Part shown: positions 24,310 through 32,505 of the stretch, one piece after another | How the letters are laid out: the number at the start of each line of letters is the position of its first letter | How positions within the stretch are numbered: the first letter of the stretch is position 1 | NCBI RefSeq assembly: GCF_030269325.1 | Contig: NZ_BSTD01000003.1 | Span: 930,001 to 994,000 of the forward strand | Direction: 5' to 3' | Source: Amycolatopsis sp. NBRC 101858 | GTDB taxonomy: Bacteria; Actinomycetota; Actinomycetes; Mycobacteriales; Pseudonocardiaceae | Length of the DNA: 64,000 bases | Notes under the pieces: model-generated | The model's database searches: none | Told to the model about the DNA's origin: nothing | What the model saw: the letters and a program-made list of their open reading frames with translations, nothing else | Program-made: the position numbers and the translations under genes

Positions 24310-25848
24310 ATGGCCGCGCGAACCGTTGCACCGCACCCCCGCCGGGGGCGCCTTTCGCTGCGCGCGAAGCTGACCGGCTCGATGGTCGTGCTGCTCACCG
24401 TGGTGTGCCTGATCGTCGGCGTCGTCAGCGAGTTCGCGCTCGACCTGTTCCTCACCCGCCAGATCGACCAGCAGCTGTCCGCCGCGGCGACGCGCTCGCT
24501 CGCCTTCGCGAGCAACACCCACCCCGAGGGCGGCGGTCCGCAGCCGGACGGCCAGGTGGGCGAACACCCGCTGGGGCAGAACGTCGGCACGGTGAGCGGC
24601 ACCTTCGACGGGCGGCAGCTCGTCCACGACGACAGCATCTCCGAGCACGGCTCGCGGCTGAAGCTCACCACCGCCCAGCAGGCCGTCATGCTCTCGGTGC
24701 CGACCGACGGCCGGCCGCACACCCTGTCGTTCGACGACCTCGGTGAGTACCGCCTGATGGCGCTGCCCGTCACCGGGACGTCCGCAGTCGTGGTCACCGG
24801 CCTGCCGATGAAGCCGGTCACCGACACGCTGGTCACCGTCGGGCTGATCCTCTTCGGCGTCGCCGCCGCGGGCGTGCTCGGCGCGGCCTTCCTCGGCGCG
24901 TTCGCGGTCCGCCGGACGCTGCGGCCGCTCGAGCGCGTCGCGGCCACCGCCGGGCGCGTCTCCGAGCTGCCGCTCGACCGCGGCCAGGTGGCGCTGTCCA
25001 TCCGCGTGCCGGAGCCCGACACCGACCCGCGCACCGAGGTCGGCCAGGTGGGCTCGGCGCTGAACCTGATGCTCGGCCACGTCGCGCAGGCGCTGGAAGC
25101 CCGCCACGGCAGCGAACTGCGTGCCCGCCAGTTCGTCGCGGACGCCAGCCACGAGCTGCGGACGCCGCTGGCCGCCATCCGCGGGTACGCCGAGCTGGCC
25201 GCCCGCGGCAGCGCGCTGGTGCCGCCGGACGTCGCGCACTCGATGGACCGGATCCAGTCCGAGGCCGTCCGGATGAGCGCGCTCGTCGAGGACCTCCTGC
25301 TGCTGGCGCGGCTCGACTCCGGCCGCCCGCTGGACGTGCGCGACCTCGACCTCACCCGGCTGGTCGCCGACGCCGTCGGCGACGCCCGGGTCGCCGGGCG
25401 CGAGCACCGGTGGCTGCTCGAGCTGCCACCGGACCCGGTGCTCGTGTTCGGCGACGTCCAGCGGCTGCACCAGGTGCTGGCGAACCTGCTGGCCAACGCC
25501 CGCACGCACACCCCGCCGGGTACCACGGTGACGACCTCGCTCGGCCGTTCGGCCGACGGCAGCGCCGTGCTCACGGTGACCGACGACGGGCCCGGCATCG
25601 CGCCGGACCTGCTCCCGGACGTCTTCGACCGGTTCGCCCGCGGCGACTCGTCCCGCTCCCGCATCGCCGGCAGCACCGGGCTCGGGCTGGCGATCGCGTG
25701 CGCCGTCGTCGTCGCCCACCACGGCACGATCGAGGTGCACAGCCGCCCCGGCCGGACGGAGTTCGCGGTGCGCCTGCCGGTGGCCGTGCCCGCACAGCGC
25801 GTGCACAGCATCGGCACAACGCTGCCCCAGCTGGAAACCGGAAGCTGA
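24310..25848 (+). CDS. Two-component sensor histidine kinase (no adjacent response regulator)
   Basis: This 512-residue membrane sensor has helix 1 at about residues 22-45 (MVVLLTVVCLIVGVVSEFAL) and an extracytoplasmic sensor to about 170. Helix 2 follows at about 175-200, then a HAMP region (RRTLRPLERVAATAG), the phospho-acceptor H-box DASHELRTPLAAIRGY (His about 281), the N-box LANLLANARTH, and the G-boxes DDGPGIAPDLLP and STGLGLAIA. ATG 24310 puts helix 1 at the N-terminus. Only four bases separate it from the GT39 gene, so they form an operon. The cognate regulator is not encoded here. Confidence 0.94.
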   Translation: MAARTVAPHPRRGRLSLRAKLTGSMVVLLTVVCLIVGVVSEFALDLFLTRQIDQQLSAAATRSLAFASNTHPEGGGPQPDGQVGEHPLGQNVGTVSGTFDGRQLVHDDSISEHGSRLKLTTAQQAVMLSVPTDGRPHTLSFDDLGEYRLMALPVTGTSAVVVTGLPMKPVTDTLVTVGLILFGVAAAGVLGAAFLGAFAVRRTLRPLERVAATAGRVSELPLDRGQVALSIRVPEPDTDPRTEVGQVGSALNLMLGHVAQALEARHGSELRARQFVADASHELRTPLAAIRGYAELAARGSALVPPDVAHSMDRIQSEAVRMSALVEDLLLLARLDSGRPLDVRDLDLTRLVADAVGDARVAGREHRWLLELPPDPVLVFGDVQRLHQVLANLLANARTHTPPGTTVTTSLGRSADGSAVLTVTDDGPGIAPDLLPDVFDRFARGDSSRSRIAGSTGLGLAIACAVVVAHHGTIEVHSRPGRTEFAVRLPVAVPAQRVHSIGTTLPQLETGS

Positions 25849-25852
25849 TCTC

Positions 25853-27796
25853 ATGACCGCTGTGACATCCGGGGCTTCGCCCCGGGCCGGGGGCTCCGCC
25901 ACCCGGAACCCCCGAAAAGCCGCACTCGCGTCACGCGAAACCGTCGTGACTCCCTCGCCGCCCGCTCCTCGGACTTGGCACCGTCCGGCACTGGCCGTCC
26001 TGCTGCTCGGGACGGCCGTGCTCTACCTGTGGGACCTCGGCGCTTCCGGCTGGGCCAACGCGTTCTACTCCGCGGCCGCCCAGGCCGGTTCGGAGAGCTG
26101 GAAGGCGCTGTTCTTCGGCTCCAGCGACGCGGCGAACGCGATCACCGTGGACAAGACCCCGGCCGCGCTCTGGGTGATGAGCCTGTCGGCGCGGGTGTTC
26201 GGCGTCAACGCCTGGAGCATCCTCGTGCCGCAGGCGCTGATGGGCGTCGGCTCGGTCTGGCTGCTGCACGCGACGGTCAAGCGCACCTCCGGCCCGGCCG
26301 CCGGGCTCGTCGCGGGCCTGGTGCTCGCCCTGACCCCGGCCGCCGCGCTGATGTTCCGCTTCGACAACCCGGACGCGCTGCTCGTGCTGCTGCTGGTCGC
26401 GGGTGCCTACTGCGTGGTCCGCGCGCTCGAGAAGGCGAGCCCGCGCTGGCTCGCGCTGGCCGGCGTCGCGGTCGGGTTCGGCTTCCTGGCCAAGATGCTG
26501 CAGGCGTTCCTGGTGCTGCCCGCATTCGCGGTGGCGTACCTCGTCGCGGCGCCGGTGTCGCTCGGCAAGCGGCTGCTGCACCTGCTGGGCGCGCTCGCCG
26601 CCACGGTGGCCGCGGCGGGCTGGTACCTCGTGGTCGTCGCGCTCTGGCCGGCGGCCGACCGGCCCTTCATCGGCGGGTCGCAGACGAACTCGTTGTGGGA
26701 GCTCGTGTTCGGCTACAACGGCTTCGGCCGGATCACCGGTGACGAGGTGGGCAGCGTCGGCGGCGGAGGCGGGCGCGGCTGGGGTTCGACCGGCCTGACC
26801 CGGCTGTTCGGCAGCGAGATGGCGGGCGGGATCGCGTGGCTGATCCCGGCGGCGCTGCTCGCGCTGGGCGCCGGCCTGTGGTTCACCCGCCGCGCCCCGC
26901 GCACCGACCGGTCGCGGGCGGCGTTGCTGCTGTGGGGCGGCTGGCTGCTGGTGACGGCGCTGGTCTTCAGCTACATGGGCGGGATCATCCACCCGTACTA
27001 CACGGTCGCGCTGGCCCCGGCGATCGCGGCGCTGGTCGGCACGGCGGCGGTCCAGCTGTGGCGGCTGCGGGCGCGCCCGTCGGCGTCCGGCCTGCTCAGC
27101 GGCGGCGTGGCGTTGACCGCGCTCACCGCGTACCTGCTGTTGTCGGGATCGTCGTGGCAGCCGTGGCTGGCCCCGGCGGTGCTGGTCGGCGGGCTGCTGG
27201 CGGCGGTGGGGCTGTTCTTCGCCGCCCACCTGACCCGCTGGGCGGCTTCGGCGGTCGCGGTCCTGGGGCTGGTCGTGCTGCTGTCCGGCACGGGCGCGTA
27301 CACGCTGGCGACCGCGGCGACGACGCACTCGGGCGCGATCCCGTCCGCGGGCCCGTCGTCGGGCTTCGGCGGCTTCCGCGGCGGCGCCGGTGGGCCCGGC
27401 GGCTTCGGCGGCGGTCGCGGCGGTGGCCCGGGCTCCCTGCTTTCGACGACACTGCCCGGCGCGTCCCTCACGGCGTTGCTGCAGCAGGACGCGTCCCGCT
27501 ACACCTGGACAGCGGCGACGGTCCTGTCGAACGCGGCCGCCGGGTACCAGCTGGCGAGCGGTGCACCGGTGATGGCGGTCGGCGGGTTCAACGGCACGGA
27601 CCCGTATCCGACGCTGGAGCAGTTCCAGCAGTACGTGGCCGCCGGCCGGATCCACTACTTCCTCGGCGACGGCATGACGATGCAGGGCAGCACCGGCTCG
27701 GACGCGGCCCAGCAGATCGCGGAGTGGGTGGCGTCGACCTACCAGTCGACGACGGTGGACGGCGTGACCGTCTACGACCTCACCGCGGCCGCCTGA
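25853..27796 (+). CDS. GT39-family membrane glycosyltransferase (first copy)
   Basis: This 647-residue polytopic membrane protein belongs to the ArnT/PMT-like GT-C superfamily. Such enzymes transfer a sugar from a lipid-phosphate donor to a protein or envelope lipid on the outer face. The first luminal loop carries the family acidic/aromatic signature (NAFYSAAAQAGSESWKALFF, VDKTPAALWVMSL). About ten further helices follow, then a Gly-rich segment (GGFRGGAGGPGGFGGGRGGG) and a soluble C-terminal domain (YTWTAATVLSNAAAGYQLAS, MAVGGFNGTDPYPTLEQFQQ). It is about two-thirds similar by eye to the protein at 34479. Co-expressed with the upstream kinase, it may be part of an envelope-modification response. 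Confidence 0.9.
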   Translation: MTAVTSGASPRAGGSATRNPRKAALASRETVVTPSPPAPRTWHRPALAVLLLGTAVLYLWDLGASGWANAFYSAAAQAGSESWKALFFGSSDAANAITVDKTPAALWVMSLSARVFGVNAWSILVPQALMGVGSVWLLHATVKRTSGPAAGLVAGLVLALTPAAALMFRFDNPDALLVLLLVAGAYCVVRALEKASPRWLALAGVAVGFGFLAKMLQAFLVLPAFAVAYLVAAPVSLGKRLLHLLGALAATVAAAGWYLVVVALWPAADRPFIGGSQTNSLWELVFGYNGFGRITGDEVGSVGGGGGRGWGSTGLTRLFGSEMAGGIAWLIPAALLALGAGLWFTRRAPRTDRSRAALLLWGGWLLVTALVFSYMGGIIHPYYTVALAPAIAALVGTAAVQLWRLRARPSASGLLSGGVALTALTAYLLLSGSSWQPWLAPAVLVGGLLAAVGLFFAAHLTRWAASAVAVLGLVVLLSGTGAYTLATAATTHSGAIPSAGPSSGFGGFRGGAGGPGGFGGGRGGGPGSLLSTTLPGASLTALLQQDASRYTWTAATVLSNAAAGYQLASGAPVMAVGGFNGTDPYPTLEQFQQYVAAGRIHYFLGDGMTMQGSTGSDAAQQIAEWVASTYQSTTVDGVTVYDLTAAA

Positions 27797-27890
27797 GCAC
27801 CGACGAAAGCAGGGTCAGGGCCGGATGACCTGGTCAACTCCGTGCCGCCTCCGGCACTATGGAAGTACCCGGAGAACGGAGTCGCTGCAG

Positions 27891-28448
27891 ATGACCGAGC
27901 CCCACGTATGGCGGGCCCGATCCGCAGACCTGATCCCGTTCGCCACTGCCCTCGGTGACGCCGGATTCTTCCGTGACCGCCTGACCCGCCAGCGAAACGA
28001 CCAGGGCGTGCTCTTCCTCGCGTGGGTCCGCGCCCGCCCCGCCGGCGCCGTGTACCTGTGGCTGGAGGAGGCCGAGGAGCCCCCGATCCGCCGGCACCTC
28101 CCGGGGGTCGCCCTGCTCACCCACCTGCAGGTTCTCCCCGAGCTGCGCAACCGCGGCGTCGGGGCGGCCCTGGTGGGCGCGGTGGAGGCGCACCTGCTCG
28201 AGCTGGGCCACGAGCGGGTCGCCCTGGCGGTCCGCACGGACAACCCGGCCGCGGCCCGGCTGTACCGGCGGCTGGGCTACCGGGACTGGGGCCACGGCAC
28301 GGTCATCTGCTACGCGCAGCTGGCCCTGCCGAACGGCGGCGTCCTCGAGGTGCCGGAACGCTGTCACGTGCTGGTCAAGGACCTGGCCGTGGTCACGCCG
28401 GAACCGCGGGGCGAGCCACGGGCGATCGGCGCCTCAAGCCGGTACTGA
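27891..28448 (+). CDS. GNAT-family N-acetyltransferase
   Basis: This 185-residue cytoplasmic acetyl-CoA-dependent acyltransferase shows the GNAT core in motif A: HLQVLPELRNRGVGAALVGA (the R-N-R-G-V-G pyrophosphate loop). Motif B follows as LAVRTDNPAAARLYRRLGYRDWG. ATG 27891 follows GGAGAACGGAG, so the longer in-frame extension is rejected. The acceptor substrate is unknown. Its stop codon overlaps the end of the convergent gene at 28434 by 15 bases. Confidence 0.9.
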   Translation: MTEPHVWRARSADLIPFATALGDAGFFRDRLTRQRNDQGVLFLAWVRARPAGAVYLWLEEAEEPPIRRHLPGVALLTHLQVLPELRNRGVGAALVGAVEAHLLELGHERVALAVRTDNPAAARLYRRLGYRDWGHGTVICYAQLALPNGGVLEVPERCHVLVKDLAVVTPEPRGEPRAIGASSRY

Positions 28449-29552
28449 ACGGCGGGTGGTGGCCGATTCGAGGGTCGCCAGCGCGCCGTCGATCCCCAGG
28501 CCGCCGCGGTGGTCGCGGCGGAGTTCGCGGATGTGCTCGCGCCAGCGCACGCAGTCGTCCTGCCAGGCCCGCAGGTAGCGGACGCACATCTCCGGCGTGA
28601 TCAGGTGGCTGCGCCCGATCGACGCCTTGAGCGCCGCGACCATCCTGGCCTGCTGGCCCGGTTCGATGTCCGAGGCGAGCACCTGCTCGATCGTCGTGCT
28701 GATGATCCCGCGCCGCGCGGGCAGGAATTCACCCCAGTACCGCTCGTCGGCGTGCGCCAGGCCCAGCCCGTTGTCGAGCAGGCCGAACACGCCCTCCGCG
28801 AGGGTGTCGCCCAGTTCCTCGCCGCGAGCCCGCCGGGGATCGTTGTAGGGGTCGTAGTCGTACTGCCACGCCGTCCCGACGACGGCCGAGGGCCGCAGCC
28901 GCAGCCCGTCCAGGAGGAAGAACCAGTCCTCGTTGTAGATGTTCGGGAAGAACGACGAGAACGCCGCTTCGCCGACGACGAGCGCGCCCCCGCCGATGAA
29001 CACGTCCTGGGGCGCGCCGACCTCACGCAGCGCGTGGCAGACCACCGAGTTGTCCGGCATCCCGGCGTTCGCGAGCCCGACGACGGCGTGGTTCGTGAGC
29101 AGGCCCGCCGCCGCCGCGAGATCGCCCGGCTGGGGCAGGAGGATGTCGTCGTCGAGGAAGACGATCCGCTCCCACCCCGTCAGGATCGCGACGAGCAGGC
29201 CGAGGTTCCGCTTCAGGCTCGTGTCGACCTTCCGGTGGAACTTCCCGAACTTGAGCAGCTTGTCGGTGGAGAACTCGGGGACGACCCCGCTGGGCAGGAG
29301 GTCGACATCGATGGCCGTCACCCGGACGCCCGCCCGCTTCGCCGCCAGCTCCGCGTTCGAGGCGTTGGCCCGCATGCTGCACAGGAGCACCAGGTGGGCA
29401 TCGAGGAGCTTGGCCGCGTTGATGGCCTGCTTCAGGTAGGGCGCCGGACGTCCGTTGGGCACGATGATCGCGTCGACGGTCGCGCGAGGGGTGCCGTCGG
29501 TGTCGAAGTGATCCAGCAGATCCTGGTGCGACTCATGTTGCTGAGGTTTCAC
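28434..29552 (-). CDS. Glycosyltransferase-like (GT-A fold) protein coupled to an XRE sensor
   Basis: This 372-residue soluble protein looks like a nucleotide-sugar-dependent glycosyltransferase. An N-terminal Rossmann-like segment contains VDAIIVPNGRPAPYLKQAI. The metal-binding acidic cluster is IVFLDDDILLPQPGDL (about residue 130), followed by the acceptor-side motif IYNEDWFFLLDG with the ED pair common in GT2/GT-A enzymes. No membrane helix is evident. Translation is coupled to the upstream XRE gene through a GTGA overlap at 29552-29549, so GTG 29552 is the start. The substrate is unknown. The tight coupling to a DNA-binding sensor suggests a dedicated function rather than bulk envelope synthesis. 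Confidence 0.7.
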   Translation of the reverse strand: MKPQQHESHQDLLDHFDTDGTPRATVDAIIVPNGRPAPYLKQAINAAKLLDAHLVLLCSMRANASNAELAAKRAGVRVTAIDVDLLPSGVVPEFSTDKLLKFGKFHRKVDTSLKRNLGLLVAILTGWERIVFLDDDILLPQPGDLAAAAGLLTNHAVVGLANAGMPDNSVVCHALREVGAPQDVFIGGGALVVGEAAFSSFFPNIYNEDWFFLLDGLRLRPSAVVGTAWQYDYDPYNDPRRARGEELGDTLAEGVFGLLDNGLGLAHADERYWGEFLPARRGIISTTIEQVLASDIEPGQQARMVAALKASIGRSHLITPEMCVRYLRAWQDDCVRWREHIRELRRDHRGGLGIDGALATLESATTRRSVPA

Positions 29553-30610
29553 TTCGCGACCTCGGGCCACTCGTGCAGGCGGTTCTCCTCGAGCGTCCAA
29601 TCGGGAGTCAGGCCCTGCCCGCCGATGACGGGCACCCGGCTGATGATGCTGAAGGACTCTTCGCCGGCGAACCGGTCCCGTACGTAGGCGGTGTTCCGGT
29701 CCAGGAACCGGTTGTCCGTCAACGCTCTCACTGCGCCCAGCGTTCCTCGACCGTACATACCATTGCATACGGTCACAGTGCGCTTTCGGTTGAACGGAGA
29801 TACTCCGCGATAGAAGTGCGCCACGTCTTCCACCAGGTGCCCCTGGGCGTCGAGCCGCGGCTCGATGAGCCGCGGCTGGCCGTTCTCCTGGACCCGGAAC
29901 CCGCCGTGCTCGGCGTCGACCGCCCGGCCGACCTGCTCCAGGGGGAGGTCCGCTCGATTGATCACGACCTTCGTCACGGTGTTCCAGTCGACGCCTCCCA
30001 GGAGGACGAGGTGGCCGGTGTAGTCGTCTGCCGTGAGCTCGTTGCTGGTGCGGAACGTGACCGGGTTGTCGGGGTTGCGCGCCCGGATGTGCCCGAACAG
30101 CTCGATCAGCGCGTCGGGGTCCGCGTACGTGTACAGCGACACGAAGTCCGCGCTCTCGGGATCGGCGTAGACGAGGTTCCGGCGGTACTCCTCCGGCAAC
30201 GGCGCGCAGACGATGGTGATCCGCTGGTCGACTTCTTCGAAGGTCCAGAGGTCGACCACTTCCGGCTCCGCCGGCTCCGGTTCATTGCCTTCGCGCAACC
30301 ACAGAAGCTCGTCCAGCAGTTCTTTGCGCTGGTCACGCTCGTCGTCCGTCAGTTCTTCGAGTGTGAGGACTCGCAGGGACCCACCGGTCCACGAACGTCG
30401 CGTCGCGAACAACGTCGCATAGGCCTCGAGCCGTTTGACGGGCGGGCTGACCGGCTTCTCCGTGTTCTCCCACGACGAGATGAGCGAGGTGCTGACCCCG
30501 CCGAACGCCTTGGCGAGCTGCCCCTGCCTGATTCCCACGTCAGGCCAGTACCGCTCCCTCAGCGCTTTGAGGCGGCGGGCGAGCGCAGGCTGCGGCTCGA
30601 CTGGGGACAC
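29549..30610 (-). CDS. XRE-type DNA-binding protein with C-terminal sensor-like domain
   Basis: This 353-residue protein has an N-terminal helix-turn-helix of the lambda-repressor/XRE class (residues about 8-65: RRLKALRERYW, GQLAKAFGGVSTSLISSWEN). An acidic linker follows, then a large C-terminal domain containing GHLVLLGGVDWNTVTKVV, GGFRVQENGQPRL and TVCNGMYGRGTLGAVRAL. The last domain resembles the whole of the 187-residue protein at 36375 in motif order. GTG 30610 is supported by GGCGGAGAATC upstream. It is co-transcribed with the glycosyltransferase-like gene. Direct repeats 16-32 bases upstream of its start may be its own operator. The ligand and function are unknown. Confidence 0.72.
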   Translation of the reverse strand: MSPVEPQPALARRLKALRERYWPDVGIRQGQLAKAFGGVSTSLISSWENTEKPVSPPVKRLEAYATLFATRRSWTGGSLRVLTLEELTDDERDQRKELLDELLWLREGNEPEPAEPEVVDLWTFEEVDQRITIVCAPLPEEYRRNLVYADPESADFVSLYTYADPDALIELFGHIRARNPDNPVTFRTSNELTADDYTGHLVLLGGVDWNTVTKVVINRADLPLEQVGRAVDAEHGGFRVQENGQPRLIEPRLDAQGHLVEDVAHFYRGVSPFNRKRTVTVCNGMYGRGTLGAVRALTDNRFLDRNTAYVRDRFAGEESFSIISRVPVIGGQGLTPDWTLEENRLHEWPEVAK

Positions 30611-30847
30611 GATTCTCCGCCACCCTTCAGTAAATTTCAGTAGTGCCGAGAGTGGTGCGATAATACTCCCTGTAGCTAAAGGCGCTGTCGTCGACCCGCC
30701 ACAGCTGGGACTGAAACGTTACGTCGAACCGAACTCCCTCGCACCAAACGGGTAACGCCGATTCAACTCTGTTGTTCCAGGGTACTTCAACCCCTACAGT
30801 GAACTTGACTGAACTTCAGCTTCACACCTGAAGGCAGGGAGCGGGCC
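30611..30847. promoter_or_regulatory. Divergent promoter region with 10-bp-phased direct repeats
   Basis: This 237-bp, relatively AT-rich gap separates the XRE gene from the cyclase-like gene. TTCAGTA occurs at 30626-30632 and 30636-30642, a 10-bp period, next to the XRE start. TGAACTT occurs at 30800-30806 and 30810-30816, also a 10-bp period, next to the cyclase start. Read on the appropriate strands, both pairs contain ACTGAA cores. They are candidate operators for the XRE protein controlling both transcripts. Confidence 0.5.
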
Positions 30848-31468
30848 ATGGACACTTCATCAGCTGACATACCCCGGCACCGGGCCATCGTGGCGGTCGA
30901 CATCGAGAAGTCGACCGCGCGGACGAACTCGGTGCGGACCCAGCTCCGTAATGTCCTCTTCCAGCTCCTCGACGAGGCCCTTGCGGCCGGCGGGATCGGC
31001 AGGAAGCACCGCGACGCGTTCGGCGACCGCGGCGATGGGGCCCTGTGCCTGATCAAGCCCTTCGACCAGCTGCCGAAGACGCTCCTGCTCACCACCGTCG
31101 TCCCCGCGCTGGGCGACCTGCTGGAGAAGCACGCCGAAAGTCACCCCGAGCTCGCCTTCCGGCTGCGTGTCGCGGTGCACGCCGGGGAGGTGCACCGCGA
31201 CTCGCGAGCCTCCTACGGCGAGGACGTCGACATCGCGTGCCGGCTGGTCGACGCTCCCGAGCTCAAGCGGCGGCTGAGTGAAACGACCGCGCCGCTCGCG
31301 CTCGCCGTGTCGCAGGAGATCCACCGCGCCGTGGTGCGGCACGGCTACCCCGGCATCGACCGGGCCGCCTTCACCCAGGCGGTCCACATCAAGCTCGGCG
31401 AAGAACGGCTTCGCGGCTGGCTCTACACGCCCGAAGTCGCCGAGCCCGAGGAGGGACTGACCGCGTAG
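30848..31468 (+). CDS. Class III nucleotidyl cyclase-like protein
   Basis: This 206-residue soluble protein resembles the catalytic domain of adenylate/guanylate cyclases. The first metal-binding Asp is in AIVAVDIEKSTART and the second in FGDRGDGALCLI. The region LRVAVHAGEVHRDS then EDVDIACRLVDAPELK matches the VNxAxRL motif, except that the transition-state Asn is replaced by Asp, so activity or substrate may be atypical. It is compact, with no membrane or sensor domain. The next gene, 21 bp away, encodes a Crp-type regulator with an intact cyclic-nucleotide cassette, which implies a cyclic-nucleotide product. ATG 30848 follows AGGGAG. Confidence 0.72.
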   Translation: MDTSSADIPRHRAIVAVDIEKSTARTNSVRTQLRNVLFQLLDEALAAGGIGRKHRDAFGDRGDGALCLIKPFDQLPKTLLLTTVVPALGDLLEKHAESHPELAFRLRVAVHAGEVHRDSRASYGEDVDIACRLVDAPELKRRLSETTAPLALAVSQEIHRAVVRHGYPGIDRAAFTQAVHIKLGEERLRGWLYTPEVAEPEEGLTA

Positions 31469-31489
31469 GACCGGAAGCGAGGTGGGGAC

Positions 31490-32152
31490 GTGGAACCGAC
31501 GGGATTCTGGGCCGACCTGGCCCCGGCCGATCGCCGGGTGCTGGCGGAGTCCGCCACGCGGCGCAGCTATCCGCGCGGCGGGACCCTCTGCCGGGAAGGC
31601 GACCGCTCCAGCGTCGTGCTGGTGCTGCTCGCCGGGCACGTGCGGATCGTGCACGGGACGCCGGACGGGCGCGAGGTCGTCGTGGGGGTGCGCAGCCGGG
31701 GCGACGTCATCGGTGAGCTGGCCGCGATCGACGCGCAGCCGCGGTCGGCGACCGTCGAGGCGCTCGACGACGTGGAGGTCCTGGAGGTCCCCGGCGACCG
31801 CTTCGCCGCGCTGTGCCGGACGCGCTCCCGGATCTCCTGGGCGCTGCTGCTCGTGCTGTCGACCCGGCTGCGCTCGGTCGGCCGTCAGTGGCTGGAGCTC
31901 GGGGGCGGCGCCGCGGCGAGGCGGGTGGCCGCGCAGCTGATGCAGCTGGCCGTGCAGCACGGGGTCCCCCACGGTCCGGACATCCGGATCTCCGTCCCGG
32001 CCACGCAGGCGGAGCTGGCGATGACCGCGGCGATCTCGCGCGAGTCCTGGGCACGCGCGACCCGCGATCTGCGGCGCCAAGGCGTCATCAGCACCGGCAG
32101 AAGACAAGTGACCATCCACCGCTTGGCCGAACTTCGACGACTGGCGAGCTGA
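31490..32152 (+). CDS. Crp/Fnr-family cyclic-nucleotide-responsive regulator
   Basis: This 220-residue regulator has an N-terminal cyclic-nucleotide-binding domain (about residues 10-125). Its phosphate-binding cassette reads GDVIGELAAIDAQPRSATVE, keeping the Glu and Arg that contact the ribose and phosphate. A dimer helix follows, then a C-terminal winged helix (TQAELAMTAAISRESWARAT, LRRQGVISTGRRQVTIH). GTG 31490 is preceded by GAGGTGGGG. It is transcribed with the cyclase-like gene. A perfect 18-bp palindrome of CRP type lies 11 bp after its stop, ahead of the membrane genes, and is its most probable target. Confidence 0.92.
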   Translation: MEPTGFWADLAPADRRVLAESATRRSYPRGGTLCREGDRSSVVLVLLAGHVRIVHGTPDGREVVVGVRSRGDVIGELAAIDAQPRSATVEALDDVEVLEVPGDRFAALCRTRSRISWALLLVLSTRLRSVGRQWLELGGGAAARRVAAQLMQLAVQHGVPHGPDIRISVPATQAELAMTAAISRESWARATRDLRRQGVISTGRRQVTIHRLAELRRLAS

Positions 32153-32162
32153 ATCCCGCCTT

Positions 32163-32180
32163 CTGTGTCAGCTGACACAG
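32163..32180. promoter_or_regulatory. Perfect CRP-like palindrome
   Basis: CTGTGTCAGCTGACACAG is an uninterrupted 18-bp perfect palindrome. Its TGTGT-N6-ACACA skeleton has the spacing of CRP sites (TGTGA-N6-TCACA). It lies just past the Crp-type regulator gene and 52 bp upstream of the ATG at 32233, well placed to control the downstream membrane genes. Confidence 0.65.
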
Positions 32181-32232
32181 ACCGCGCGGCGAGCCGGAGG
32201 TTTCCTGGATCCACGGGCAGAGGAGGGCATTC

Positions 32233-32505
32233 ATGGACCCCTACACCACCGCACCGAGCCAGAGCCGCTGGCGCCGGGGCGTCTACGCGGCCGGGTTGGT
32301 CATCCCGTTCACCGCCACGCAGATCTGGGCACTGCTGGTGCTGCTGCGGCTGGCACCCCTCGACGGTCTGGTCGGCCAGGCCTTCGTGCTGGTCCTGCTG
32401 GGCTCGGTCGTCGCGATCTGGGCGGGGTGGCGCTGGACCTGGCAGCTCGGCCGGGACCGCGACCGCCGGCCCGAGCCCGCCCCGAAGACCCGGATCCCGA
32501 CATGA
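32233..32505 (+). CDS. Small two-helix membrane protein
   Basis: This 90-residue protein has a strong ribosome site (AGGAGGG, 32221-32227). Two transmembrane helices are seen at about residues 17-40 (VYAAGLVIPFTATQIWALLVLL) and 48-70 (VGQAFVLVLLGSVVAIWAGWRW), with a charged C-terminal tail. It resembles small membrane proteins carried by actinomycete integrative and conjugative elements, but that is a weak similarity. Its stop overlaps the next start (ATGA at 32502), so the two are translated together. Confidence 0.75.
   Translation: MDPYTTAPSQSRWRRGVYAAGLVIPFTATQIWALLVLLRLAPLDGLVGQAFVLVLLGSVVAIWAGWRWTWQLGRDRDRRPEPAPKTRIPT

Noticed and set aside
24310..27796. A complete two-component system in this operon
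   Set aside because: No receiver domain is encoded next to the kinase; the neighbours are a GT39 protein and a small membrane protein.
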